From NCBI GenBank assembly GCA_004282745.1, contig SHMT01000011.1:1-64000 (forward strand): 64,000 nucleotides of DNA, in the 5' to 3' direction. The translations under genes were made by a program, and so were the position numbers. This document shows positions 17,433 through 26,942 of this stretch, piece by piece. Below the pieces are notes generated by a model. That model worked only from the letters and a program-made list of their open reading frames with translations. It was not told where the DNA came from and ran no database searches. Every line of letters starts with the position of its first letter. Position 1 is the stretch's first letter. The DNA is from Candidatus Scalindua sp. SCAELEC01 (lineage in GTDB: Bacteria; Planctomycetota; Brocadiia; Brocadiales; Scalinduaceae).

Positions 17433-20276
17433 ATGAAAAAACTAGAAGAAAAATCATATGTAGGTAGGTATGTTCTGTTAAGTTTCATTCTTTTTTTGAC
17501 GATGCTCGGTGCTATATGGAATGAATTGATTATAAAAAGGCCTTGGAAATTCTTTCAATCACGTTTTCATGAGCTCGAAATTGAGAATGCCAACGCTCGC
17601 TATGAACAGGCTGTTGAGAAACTTAAGGAGCCCGGTGTTCAGAAAGAGTATGTCTCTCTTAAAACGAAGTTGAAAGATGCAGAGGATAATTTTGAGAGGG
17701 ATATTATTCAAGTTGAGTATCAAAAGGTTCTCAGGGAGTTGGAAACACTTGATAAAGAAGAGTTGGAACCCCTAAAATTTGAAGCAATTATTACGCGAAA
17801 TAAGCTTCAAGAGGTGGCCTATAAATACGGTACGGATAAATCCGATAAGATCGCAGAGACCATTCAGAATTTAGAAGAGCGAAATAGTGAGTTGGCTGTT
17901 AGCATTAATGAGGTGCAAGGTAGAAGAGAAGTGCTTCAAGATAGGGTTGATGCATTTAGGAGTAAGATTACGGCTTACGAAAAAGAGCTAAAGGCCTTTA
18001 CGGCCGAGGTGGATGGATATAAAAAATCTGTCGATGCTCTTAAGGCAAAACGCCCAGGTTTACAGCTCTATCAGGTCAATCTTGAGGCTATTAATGAGGT
18101 TGATAGGTGTATGTCTTGTCACCCAGGAATAAACAAACGTGAAAGTGTATCGGATGAACAACCCTATGCAAGTCATCCGAGGAGAGATGTGTATCTCGGT
18201 AATCATCCGCCTGATAAATTTGGATGTGTCTTATGCCATGAGGGGCAAGCAAGGGCTACAACAAACCCCGAAAAAGCGCATGGAGAAGTCGAGTTTTGGT
18301 TGAGACCGATGCTTAAGGGTGAGATGGTGCAATCGTCCTGTATCACCTGCCATTCAAACGTAATCGGACTTGAGGGAGCTGAGAAAATTTCTGAGGGGCT
18401 ACAACTATTTGATGAATTAGGCTGTTTTGGGTGTCATCAAACAAAGGGTTTTGGTGAGGATAAATTTACGATGATCGGCCCTAGTTTAAAGGAAATAGGC
18501 AGCAAGGTGAATCCGGTATGGCTGCAAAAATGGTTGATGGGCCCTAAAAATTACAGACCATCATCACGAATGCCGGACTTCATTTTAGAAGATGCCGATG
18601 CAAAGGCCATTGCCTCGTATCTCTGGCAAAACTCCGAAGTATTTGATCCTGGAGAAGTTGAGGAATTCGATGATGAAACGATAGACGAGGGTGCGTATCT
18701 TTTTGAAAGTGCCGGTTGTCTAGCCTGTCATAGTGATCTGGAGGAAGATGGCAAGGTGCATGGGCCAAATCTGGCGAGGATAGGTGAAAAGGTCAACTAT
18801 GAATATATGGTTAGTTGGTTATTAGATCCAAAATCACATCAACCGATGACTTCCATGCCGAACCTTCAGCTCAATGATGAGAAAGCTCGATATCTTGCGG
18901 CATACTTGACAACCCTTACCAGTGAAACGTTTGAGGTTTCAGATGAGGACACTGAGTGGGTTACTGATGAAGAACTGGCTGAAGAGGGTAAAAGCTTAAT
19001 TGGAAGATATGGATGTTTTGGTTGTCATGAAATAAGAGGGATGGAGGAGAGGGGAAAAATCGGGGTTGAATTATCTGAGGTGGGTTCTAAACACGTCCAC
19101 CTTTTTGATTTCGGATTGAAGGAACATGAGATGCTTCACGAGATTGGTATTAAACATCCAACGGAAAATGTGGCGGCAACAAGACGGTCGTGGATAGAGG
19201 CGAAATTGACCGATCCGAGACAATTTGATGAAGGAAAATACAAGAAACCATCAGATAGATTAAGGATGCCCGATTTCGGACTGACGAAAGATGAGGTTGA
19301 GGCTGTTACCGCTGTCTTGCTGGGTATGAGGGAAGGTGAAATGCCGGAAGAGTACCGTTTTCAAAATTCGGAAGTCCAGCAGTCTATTTTTGAAGGAAAG
19401 AGAATCGTTAATAAATACAACTGTACCGGTTGTCATCAGTTCAGCATTGATACTTTGTATTTAAATGATGGGACCGTGTTGAAGGGTATGGTAAAACTGG
19501 AGGAGGAAGATACTCTCTTCTTCCAGCTCTGGGAGGATAATGATGATTTTGGGAGAGGTGCAGGTGAAACAGCGCAGATTCAGACCTCGCAAATTAAGGA
19601 TCGTGTTTATGCTGAGGGGGGTGATATCGGCACTTTCATCATAGATTATCACGTAGAGGTTGAAGGTCGTATGTCAGAAGAGGCAAAGGTTTTTACCCCT
19701 CCTGTACTCTATCAAGAGGGAAGAAAAGTTCAAAGCAACTGGGTATTCGATTTTCTTGAAGAGCCAATTGTCCTGCGTCCATGGCTTGATGTTCATATGC
19801 CAATGTATAAAATGCCATCTGAAGAGGCGACTTCACTGACACGTTATTTTGCTGTATTAGAAGGTGAAGAGTATCCATATGAGTTTATCAAAGAGACAAA
19901 AAGTAGTTACATAGCAGAAAAGGAAGAGGAGTGCCCTGGATACTTAGCGGATGCAATGAAGTTGTTTGATTCAAAGGACGTCAATTGCGCGTCTTGTCAT
20001 GTGAGGGGTTCTATAACGCCTGATGGGGAACCATCGAGTTGGGCTCCTGATCTCTCTTTGGCGAAGAAGAGATTAAAGCCCGATTGGATCAAGAGGTGGT
20101 TGATGGATCCGCAAATTATCCAACCCGGTACCAAAATGCCGAAGCTATTCAGGGAAGGGGAATATCAAGATATATTTCCTGGAGATCCTGATGAGCAGGC
20201 TGAGGCCATAAAAGATCTTTTAATGAACTTTCCCGATGAGAATGTAGGTGGTGGGGAAGAGATGTCTGAAGAGTAG
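17433..20276 (+). CDS. membrane-anchored octaheme c-type cytochrome
   Basis: 947 residues. One N-terminal membrane helix (about 11-30) is followed by a coiled coil of about 170 residues (about 40-205). The rest holds eight CxxCH motifs (CMSCH, CVLCH, CITCH, CFGCH, CLACH, CFGCH, CTGCH, CASCH). Several lie in cytochrome-c domains that end with distal methionine motifs such as SRMPDF, TSMPNL and LRMPDF. It should face the periplasm or anammoxosome lumen and replace cytochrome c1/f as the electron outlet of the bc complex. The coiled coil may set the distance from the membrane. AAGGGA lies upstream. Such a fusion is not a standard bc1 subunit. Confidence 0.85.
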   Translation: MKKLEEKSYVGRYVLLSFILFLTMLGAIWNELIIKRPWKFFQSRFHELEIENANARYEQAVEKLKEPGVQKEYVSLKTKLKDAEDNFERDIIQVEYQKVLRELETLDKEELEPLKFEAIITRNKLQEVAYKYGTDKSDKIAETIQNLEERNSELAVSINEVQGRREVLQDRVDAFRSKITAYEKELKAFTAEVDGYKKSVDALKAKRPGLQLYQVNLEAINEVDRCMSCHPGINKRESVSDEQPYASHPRRDVYLGNHPPDKFGCVLCHEGQARATTNPEKAHGEVEFWLRPMLKGEMVQSSCITCHSNVIGLEGAEKISEGLQLFDELGCFGCHQTKGFGEDKFTMIGPSLKEIGSKVNPVWLQKWLMGPKNYRPSSRMPDFILEDADAKAIASYLWQNSEVFDPGEVEEFDDETIDEGAYLFESAGCLACHSDLEEDGKVHGPNLARIGEKVNYEYMVSWLLDPKSHQPMTSMPNLQLNDEKARYLAAYLTTLTSETFEVSDEDTEWVTDEELAEEGKSLIGRYGCFGCHEIRGMEERGKIGVELSEVGSKHVHLFDFGLKEHEMLHEIGIKHPTENVAATRRSWIEAKLTDPRQFDEGKYKKPSDRLRMPDFGLTKDEVEAVTAVLLGMREGEMPEEYRFQNSEVQQSIFEGKRIVNKYNCTGCHQFSIDTLYLNDGTVLKGMVKLEEEDTLFFQLWEDNDDFGRGAGETAQIQTSQIKDRVYAEGGDIGTFIIDYHVEVEGRMSEEAKVFTPPVLYQEGRKVQSNWVFDFLEEPIVLRPWLDVHMPMYKMPSEEATSLTRYFAVLEGEEYPYEFIKETKSSYIAEKEEECPGYLADAMKLFDSKDVNCASCHVRGSITPDGEPSSWAPDLSLAKKRLKPDWIKRWLMDPQIIQPGTKMPKLFREGEYQDIFPGDPDEQAEAIKDLLMNFPDENVGGGEEMSEE

Positions 20277-20354
20277 GTGTGTCTGGAAAAGGGTATAACG
20301 TATTTTGAAATAATTCATAATTTGGTTATTTATTATTAGCAAAAGGAGTTATTT

Positions 20355-21125
20355 ATGAAAAAAGTTATTAATGGTATTACAAAAAATTTATTGACTGCAT
20401 TTGTTTTAGTTTCATTAACCTTGATCTTTACCAAGGTGGATGCCTCTGCTGATTATGTCGGAGGTAACGTTTCCAATGGCGGTTCGATTTCGGGAACAAT
20501 TAAGTTGAAAGGCGATGCACCGGCGGCTAAGATGCTTAAAGTAGATAAAGACCAGGCTACTTGTGGGCACGATGATATACCATCAGAGGCGTTAATTTTG
20601 TCAGCGGATAATGGCGTTAAGGATGCCGTAATTTCAATTACCGACATTACCAGTGGTAAGAAATTTTCTGATGAGAAAGTGGCAGTAGACCAAAAAAATT
20701 GTGTATTTATCCCACACGTCTCTTTGGCACCAAAGGGTCAGGCAGTTGATCTGCTTAATAGTGATGATGTTATGCACAATTTGCACTCATACTCGATGAA
20801 AAATACCGCTTTTAATGAAGGTGTGACTGGTGGAGGATCTCTACCTAAAACATTTGAATATGCGGAGACTATTAAGGTTACCTGTGATGTGCATACATGG
20901 ATGACTTCATGGTTGATTGTTCAGGATAACCCATACTATGAGTTGAGTGATGAAAACGGAAATTATAAGATTGAAAATATTCCTGCAGGAGATTATACGC
21001 TACAGGTTTGGCAGGAATCGCTTGGAAAAACGACCCAAAAAGTTTCTGTAAAAGCAGGTAAAAACACTGAAGTAAATTTTGAGTTGGCGAAGGCAACAAA
21101 GAAGAAAAGAAGAAAAAGACACTAA
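20355..21125 (+). CDS. exported cupredoxin protein, second copy
   Basis: 256 residues: a signal peptide (about 1-32), a cupredoxin domain with ligand candidates His in MHNLH and Cys/His/Met in CDVHTWM, then a short beta-sandwich (NGNYKIENIPAGDYTLQVW) and a very basic tail (KKKRRKRH). It is paralogous in architecture to the product at 12317. AAAAGGAG precedes the ATG. Two copper proteins in one cluster suggest alternative small electron carriers or two docking sites. A perfect hairpin follows the gene. Confidence 0.8.
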   Translation: MKKVINGITKNLLTAFVLVSLTLIFTKVDASADYVGGNVSNGGSISGTIKLKGDAPAAKMLKVDKDQATCGHDDIPSEALILSADNGVKDAVISITDITSGKKFSDEKVAVDQKNCVFIPHVSLAPKGQAVDLLNSDDVMHNLHSYSMKNTAFNEGVTGGGSLPKTFEYAETIKVTCDVHTWMTSWLIVQDNPYYELSDENGNYKIENIPAGDYTLQVWQESLGKTTQKVSVKAGKNTEVNFELAKATKKKRRKRH

Positions 21126-21160
21126 GGTTTTTTTGATTGTAATACCTTGGCTAATTAACT

Positions 21161-21192
21161 GCTCCTCCTTGCAATTACGTGCAAGGAGGAGC
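21161..21192 (+). other. strong intergenic stem-loop inside the respiratory cluster
   Basis: GCTCCTCCTTGCA (21161-21173) pairs perfectly with TGCAAGGAGGAGC (21180-21192) across a 6-base loop. There is no T-tract behind it, so it is more likely an mRNA-processing or stability element or partial attenuator than a standard terminator. The 3' arm contains an SD-like AGGAGG that the stem would hide. Confidence 0.6.
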
Positions 21193-21265
21193 AACGAAAA
21201 ATTTAAAAAATTATACTAATTCGTTTTGCTCATAATGCAAAATAACTACTAGGTAAAGATTAACA

Positions 21266-23221
21266 TTGAATACTATAAGAAATCTTATAAAAGTGAATAG
21301 CTTTAAAATCTTCTTTTCATTACTGGTTATACTTGTCCTGCAGGGCTTTGTATCCCAGGTTGTTGAGGCACAAGAGAGCAGTGAGCTGGTACAATACCGT
21401 AACTTTTTTGGAATAGATGCTCGGTTGGTTGTATGGATAGTGTCTGAATTGCATTTGATGTTTGCCGCTTTTGTACTTGGTGTGCCGATGTTTGCCGTAA
21501 CGGTAGAAATTATTGGTGTAAAGTCCGGAGATATTAGATTTGATAACTTAGCTCGTGAGTTTACGAAGCTGTTGTCGGCAGCCTTTGCCACTACTGCAGC
21601 ATTGGGTGGATTACTCTCTTTCTGTTTGTATGGCATGTATCCTGGTTTTATGCGTTACATGACGGACGTGTTTCATCCCATAATGTTCGTATATGCGTTG
21701 CTGTTCTTCGCTGAGGCGTTCTGCTTATACGGTTATTACTATTCGTGGGATATTTTGAAAGAGAAGGGAAAGTGGTTTCATATATTTCTCGGGATTATGC
21801 TAAACGTCTTTGGTACGACCTTAATGTTTCTGGCAAATTCCTGGGCTACATTTATGATGTCGCCTGATGGGATAGATCTTGAAACAGGTGCTGTTACCAG
21901 TCTGCGGGCAGCCTTTGACAATTTTCTCTGGATGCCTGTTAACCTACATCGCTTGATAGCCAATGTTGCTTTTGGTGGTTTTGTTGTGGGTGCTTATGCT
22001 GCGGTGAAATTTATGGGCTCTAAAAGTGATGATGACAAAGCCCATTATGATTGGATGGGCTATATCGGAAACTTTATTGGTTTAGCGGCTCTTATACCTT
22101 TGCCATTTGCTGGCTATTACTTGGGTCGTGAGATTTACAGCTCCAGTCCGGTGATGGGCAATATTATGATGGGGGGTGCGTTCTCTTGGACATTCATTAT
22201 CCAGGCGATTCTTATCGGTATGCTCTTTATCGGTGGGAATTACTATTTGTGGAATGGGATGGATAGGATCGAAGGTGCTGAACGCTATCGTAAATATATC
22301 CCATTTATTAACATAATAATTTTCTTCTGCTTTGCGGTGTGGTTGACTCCACACAATCTTCCTTTGAGTGGTGAAGAGCGAGCGCTGATTGGAGAGCAAT
22401 ATCACCCATTCTCTAAATTTTTTGGAGTCATGGCTGCAAAGAATGCAGTTGTTAACCTGTTGATTCTCTCTACATTTTTCAGCTTTCTTATTTATCGCAG
22501 AGCGAATAAAGGTGAGATTGTCAAGTTTTCACAACATGGTAATTCTGCTCGTATTGCACTCATTATAACTGCTGGATTAACTATTTTGTATTTGGTTTGG
22601 TATGCTATGGGCCTTCGAGGAGTAGAATTGGAGGCAAACATAAAACAGTATATTTCGCCTCTGATTCTCTGTATAGCAATACAAATAGTTGCCATTGTGG
22701 TTACCATTCTCATGACATTTGCTAATAAGGGAAAGGCCGCACAAATACTTCTCCTATTCGTTACTGTACTCATTGCAGTAGTCTATTTGGCCTATTATGG
22801 CTTTGTCGTTATGGAGAAGGCAAATATGGTTTTGCGCTTTTTGTCTGTAACACAGGTGTCTGTGGTAATCAGTTGTTTGATTGTGAATGCCGTTATTGAT
22901 GTCTTTTTGTTCAAAAATGCTAAAGAGGTCGGTAAGATACGTTGGGGGAAGATCCCGCTTCGTTCACAATATGCCCTGCTCTTGCTCTGCGTAGCGATAG
23001 TGACGCTGATGGGTCTTATGGGATTCATCCGTTCTGGACTTCGAATGAACTGGCATATTTACGGTTATATGCAGGATACTTCACCAGGTGCATTTACTCC
23101 CAGTATTTCATACATGGGATTAGCAACTGCCTTAGTGGTTGTTCTGTTCCTGGCACTTGTCTCCTTTGTTTTTTGGCTGGCTGGACTTGGAGAAAAGAAG
23201 AAAAGTAGTAGTAATGCTTAA
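21266..23221 (+). CDS. CydA-like (cytochrome bd subunit I family) membrane protein
   Basis: 651 residues with about 14 membrane helices after an N-terminal hydrophobic segment that may be a signal. ELHLMFAAFVLGVPMF aligns with the helix carrying the b595 histidine of CydA, and NLHRLIANVAFGGF with the b558 histidine. Only the second of the two conserved glutamates (ALLFFAEAFCLYG) is kept, and WHIYGYMQDTSPGAF matches the CydA C-terminal WVVYGVLRT-type box. No CydB gene is present. It is probably a heme-bearing quinol-interacting subunit, but O2 or NO reduction is not assured. The TTG start lies behind AGGTAAAG. Confidence 0.75.
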   Translation: MNTIRNLIKVNSFKIFFSLLVILVLQGFVSQVVEAQESSELVQYRNFFGIDARLVVWIVSELHLMFAAFVLGVPMFAVTVEIIGVKSGDIRFDNLAREFTKLLSAAFATTAALGGLLSFCLYGMYPGFMRYMTDVFHPIMFVYALLFFAEAFCLYGYYYSWDILKEKGKWFHIFLGIMLNVFGTTLMFLANSWATFMMSPDGIDLETGAVTSLRAAFDNFLWMPVNLHRLIANVAFGGFVVGAYAAVKFMGSKSDDDKAHYDWMGYIGNFIGLAALIPLPFAGYYLGREIYSSSPVMGNIMMGGAFSWTFIIQAILIGMLFIGGNYYLWNGMDRIEGAERYRKYIPFINIIIFFCFAVWLTPHNLPLSGEERALIGEQYHPFSKFFGVMAAKNAVVNLLILSTFFSFLIYRRANKGEIVKFSQHGNSARIALIITAGLTILYLVWYAMGLRGVELEANIKQYISPLILCIAIQIVAIVVTILMTFANKGKAAQILLLFVTVLIAVVYLAYYGFVVMEKANMVLRFLSVTQVSVVISCLIVNAVIDVFLFKNAKEVGKIRWGKIPLRSQYALLLLCVAIVTLMGLMGFIRSGLRMNWHIYGYMQDTSPGAFTPSISYMGLATALVVVLFLALVSFVFWLAGLGEKKKSSSNA

Positions 23222-23340
23222 TTAATTTTGGTAAATTTATTAAAACATATTGGAAAGATTTTTAGATATTTTTGATGAATAATTAAGTTTTTTTTCATAA
23301 CATTTTAACTTGTGTTATTGGGAGCTAATAAGCTAAGAAA

Positions 23341-24288
23341 ATGGGAAGTTTCGGTAAAGCTATAATATTTTCGTTACTGATATTGGGGTTTTTTGTATAT
23401 GTATGTTATTATGTAACTGGTCTTTCTGGCGGTTCCGGTGGTAGCGGTGCCAAGGGTGTTAATCCTGAAGCAGGAGAGGAAATTTACTGGGGTGAAGGTC
23501 AATGTAGTACCTGTCATAGTATTGGTACTTCTGGTAGTGCTACCAGAGGTCCGAATCAGGAAGGTCTTGCTGCTCGAGCTGAAGAGAGAGCGAAAGAGCG
23601 TGGTTTGACCAGTGGTCTTGAATACCTTATTGAGTCCATTGTTAATCCTGGTGAATATGTTGTCGATGGTTTTGATAACATTATGCCAAAAGTTTACGAC
23701 GCTCCGATCCTTTTAGATCGTGAACAGATAATGGCTGTTATTTCGTATTTGCAAACATTGGGTGGTGAAGCAGACATTGTTGCGATTAATAAACTCAAGG
23801 ATAAAATACCTGAGGCTTCAAAGAAAAAGGTTGAACCGTGGGTGCCGCCGATAGTAGTTGATGCTTCTGTAGGAGAGCAGATCTTTTTCGATGAAAAACG
23901 GGAAGTAACCTGCTCAAAATGCCACACTGTTAATGGAAAAGGTGCAAAGGTTGGTCCAGATTTGACAGGTATAGGTGCTGTTCAAACGCCTCAATATCTC
24001 ATAGAATCTATCTTGCAACCGAGTCAGGTTATCATCAAAGGGTTTGAGACTATGTATCTTATAGGCACTGATGGCATGGCATATACTGGGATATTACAGA
24101 GTCAGACGGACGAGGAGACGGTATTGCTGGTTGATGAAGAGGGTGAGATGGTTGAATATGTTTTTTATCCTGAAGAGATCGAGCAGATGCAAAAGCAGGA
24201 TGTTTCGATTATGCCGGGTAATTTTAGCGAGATGTTGACAACCTATGAATTCTATGGGATTGTTTCGTATCTTTTGAGTTTAAAATAG
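23341..24288 (+). CDS. membrane-anchored diheme cytochrome c
   Basis: 315 residues. An N-terminal helix (about 5-26) acts as anchor or signal, then a Gly/Ser-rich linker, then two cytochrome c domains with CSTCH and CSKCH. Candidate distal methionines are in NIMPKVY and SIMPGNF. The second domain has the KVGPDLTGIG pattern of small class-I cytochromes plus an inserted beta segment (GFETMYLIGTDGMAYTG) seen in planctomycete cytochromes. It follows the CydA-like gene by 120 bases and could feed it. Confidence 0.82.
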   Translation: MGSFGKAIIFSLLILGFFVYVCYYVTGLSGGSGGSGAKGVNPEAGEEIYWGEGQCSTCHSIGTSGSATRGPNQEGLAARAEERAKERGLTSGLEYLIESIVNPGEYVVDGFDNIMPKVYDAPILLDREQIMAVISYLQTLGGEADIVAINKLKDKIPEASKKKVEPWVPPIVVDASVGEQIFFDEKREVTCSKCHTVNGKGAKVGPDLTGIGAVQTPQYLIESILQPSQVIIKGFETMYLIGTDGMAYTGILQSQTDEETVLLVDEEGEMVEYVFYPEEIEQMQKQDVSIMPGNFSEMLTTYEFYGIVSYLLSLK

Positions 24289-24334
24289 TATTTGTTTTCA
24301 ATATTAAGTGCTTATATTTGAGGGAAATGAGAGA

Positions 24335-25105
24335 ATGAGAAAAAAGAAACATTCATATTCGATGATATGGGCTATATTCTCGATACTTATTGTTTTTGGT
24401 ATTATAAAATATGCATCTCCTTATGCGTTCATGATTTTGCTCGGTAAAGACCACACAATGCCAACACCAAGTACCCTAATGTTGTGGTACATGATTTTGG
24501 GTGTTTTAGGAGCGCTTGTTTATGTCTCGACAAGTGATCTGAAGTGGGCAAATTTTCTCAGTTTTATGCTTCCGGGTGAGGATGACCGAACTAAGAAATT
24601 GTTACAGAAGATTATCGTTTTAGCTTTACCTTTATTGTTAGGTTGGTTTGTTTATTCAGGTACTGTTCCTGGGACTGCATCTCCTGTAGAGCTGAGGATC
24701 CAACATCCTACACTTTTGCAAAAATATGAAAATATGGAGAATCCTTTTGCTCATGTATCGGAGGAGTTAAAGGAAAAGTACACCGAAGAGGGGAAACATC
24801 TCTACCAGCAAAACTGTCGTCCGTGTCACGGTTCTAAAGCTGATGGCAATGGTCCTTTTGCAAATTCATTTAGATTACGACCTATTAATTTTACTGATCC
24901 GGGTACTATCGGGACTGTAGTAGAAAGTTTCGTATTTTGGCGTATCATGGAAGGTGGTCCAGGTCTTCCTGATGGATCAACACCATGGGATTCAGCTATG
25001 CCATCTTGGGAAGATACATTAACTGATGAACAAGTTTGGAAAATAATTATGGGTGAATATGCTACCGCTGGAGTAGTGCCACGCCAAAGAGAAGAAGCTG
25101 AATAG
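24335..25105 (+). CDS. membrane-bound monoheme cytochrome c
   Basis: 256 residues. Three membrane segments (about 8-28, 47-66 and 85-102) are followed by one cytochrome c domain with CRPCHGSKADGNGPFA and a distal region around AMPSWEDTLTDEQVW. The ATG at 24335 is favoured over 24308 because GAGGGA/TGAGAG precedes it. The arrangement of membrane helices plus periplasmic heme resembles cytochrome subunits that dock on oxidases. It is in the same operon as its neighbours. Confidence 0.8.
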   Translation: MRKKKHSYSMIWAIFSILIVFGIIKYASPYAFMILLGKDHTMPTPSTLMLWYMILGVLGALVYVSTSDLKWANFLSFMLPGEDDRTKKLLQKIIVLALPLLLGWFVYSGTVPGTASPVELRIQHPTLLQKYENMENPFAHVSEELKEKYTEEGKHLYQQNCRPCHGSKADGNGPFANSFRLRPINFTDPGTIGTVVESFVFWRIMEGGPGLPDGSTPWDSAMPSWEDTLTDEQVWKIIMGEYATAGVVPRQREEAE

Positions 25106-25181
25106 ATACTCTCATGATTTAATTAAGAATTAAAACACGATTATCATTGAAACGTTAATAATTATCAAATTGAAAACTGCG

Positions 25182-26942
25182 ATGGACATGAAAAAAGATA
25201 AAAAGATTAGTTTTTTTCAGATTACTTGGTGCCTTTGCGTACTTGTGGTAACCTGTGCAATCTGTACACAATCTGGGTACGCACAAACGTCTCAGATATT
25301 CAGGAATTATAGCAGCGTTGTTCCCGGGAAAATTCCTGAAAACCAAGATGCAATTTCTGCTGGAAAGAAAATATACGAAAAACATTGTTACTACTGCCAT
25401 GGAATTAAAGGTGATGGCAATGGATCAGATGCATTGAGATTAAATCCAAAACCTCGGAATTTTACTAGAAATGAGTACAAAATACGATCGACTTTACTTG
25501 GTGAATTACCTACGGATGAAGATCTATTTAGAATTATATCGAGTGGTATTGAGGGCACTGCAATGCCATTTTGGAATTCCTTGACAATTAATGAGAGATG
25601 GCAGGTTGTTTATTATATTAAAACGTTTAATAAAGAGTTTGAAAATTCAAAAAATCCCGAATCATCAAGCGTAGCGAACGTTATTCCCGAAAGTCCAGAA
25701 TCAATAAAAATTGGGAGCGAGCTTTTCAAAGATGCAAAATGCGTTAACTGTCACGGTGAAGATGGAAGAGCTGACGGTAAAATAACTACTACGTTAGAAG
25801 GAGTTTGGGATCTTCCGTATAGAGCTAGAAATTTAACTAAAAGTTGGCTATTTAAAGGTGGTCATACTTCGTCTGACATTCATAGAACATTGACAACCGG
25901 TTTTAATGAATCTCCAATGGGTTCATATGCTGAATATCTTTCTCATGAAGATCGCTGGCATTTGGCTCATTATGTAAAATCTATTTCAAAAACTATGGAT
26001 ACTGATGTTGTTCTGTTATCATATATTGTAGAGACTGATCTTCCAACTGGTCCCGATGATCCTATTTGGGAGTCGATAAGTTCAATTGAAATTCCGTTAG
26101 CCGGTCAAATTATTGCGAAACCAAGGCTCTGGATGCCTTCAGTTAATTCGATACAGGTCAAATCATTTTTTTCTGATAATTACATAGTATTTTTATTAGA
26201 GTGGGATGATAAAACAAACGAGCAAAACGAAACCTATAGTGATGCTGTTGCAATACAATTTCCTACTGTTATTCCCGAAAGTTCGGAAAAACCATACTTT
26301 GCCATGGGAGGTTCTGGAAAGGGTGTTACTATCTGGCAATGGAGGGCTTATGACGAAGTACAGGAACTCGCCAAAAAGGAATTAGGTCAAGTAGATGATT
26401 CTGTAACCGCTACAGATGGTGGGAGTAGTGTGGACTCTGATGAAGAGTCTTCGGATGACGAAGGAGAGGTTGCTCCCGATAAAATCGAAGAAGCTTCTGA
26501 ATCTGAACAAACTGAAGGGGTAGTTGAAGAAGCGAGGCCTCTATTCACTAATTTTGCAAAAATGAGAGAGATGAATGCAAAAGGTTTTAAGAACGTTTCT
26601 GTTCAACCCTCTAAGAGTCAACTCACAAAGAGTCTTGGAGTTTGGAAGAATGGTAAATGGAAAGTGATGGTTACGAGCCCAATTGTAACAAATGAAAAGA
26701 AACTTGATATTCAGTTTGAAGATGGAAAGCTGATTCCCTATGCTCTTGCGGTATGGGATGGATCAAATCAAGAAATTGGTGGACTTAAATCAATTTCATC
26801 CTGGTATTATTTGAATTTAGAAAAAGTGATACCAAATAGCGTCTATTTTTATGTTATTATAGCAATTATTATTGGAACAAGTATTCAATTTTGGGTTATT
26901 GGAAGAGTTCGACGATTTCCCCCTAAGGTTAATGAAGAATAA
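25182..26942 (+). CDS. diheme cytochrome c fused to an ethylbenzene-dehydrogenase-like heme-b domain
   Basis: About 586 residues. A signal peptide ends near SGYAQ, and two cytochrome c domains follow (CYYCHGIKGDGNG and CVNCHGEDGRADG). From about 280 a domain starts DPIWESISSIEIPLAGQ and runs to a KGVTIWQW region, interrupted by an acidic insert. This resembles the heme-b-binding gamma subunit of ethylbenzene dehydrogenase and nitrite oxidoreductase. A C-terminal membrane helix (SVYFYVIIAIIIGTSIQFW) anchors it. The true start could be TTG 25170, ATG 25182 or ATG 25188. Its 3' end overlaps the next gene by 11 bases. Confidence 0.78.
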   Translation: MDMKKDKKISFFQITWCLCVLVVTCAICTQSGYAQTSQIFRNYSSVVPGKIPENQDAISAGKKIYEKHCYYCHGIKGDGNGSDALRLNPKPRNFTRNEYKIRSTLLGELPTDEDLFRIISSGIEGTAMPFWNSLTINERWQVVYYIKTFNKEFENSKNPESSSVANVIPESPESIKIGSELFKDAKCVNCHGEDGRADGKITTTLEGVWDLPYRARNLTKSWLFKGGHTSSDIHRTLTTGFNESPMGSYAEYLSHEDRWHLAHYVKSISKTMDTDVVLLSYIVETDLPTGPDDPIWESISSIEIPLAGQIIAKPRLWMPSVNSIQVKSFFSDNYIVFLLEWDDKTNEQNETYSDAVAIQFPTVIPESSEKPYFAMGGSGKGVTIWQWRAYDEVQELAKKELGQVDDSVTATDGGSSVDSDEESSDDEGEVAPDKIEEASESEQTEGVVEEARPLFTNFAKMREMNAKGFKNVSVQPSKSQLTKSLGVWKNGKWKVMVTSPIVTNEKKLDIQFEDGKLIPYALAVWDGSNQEIGGLKSISSWYYLNLEKVIPNSVYFYVIIAIIIGTSIQFWVIGRVRRFPPKVNEE

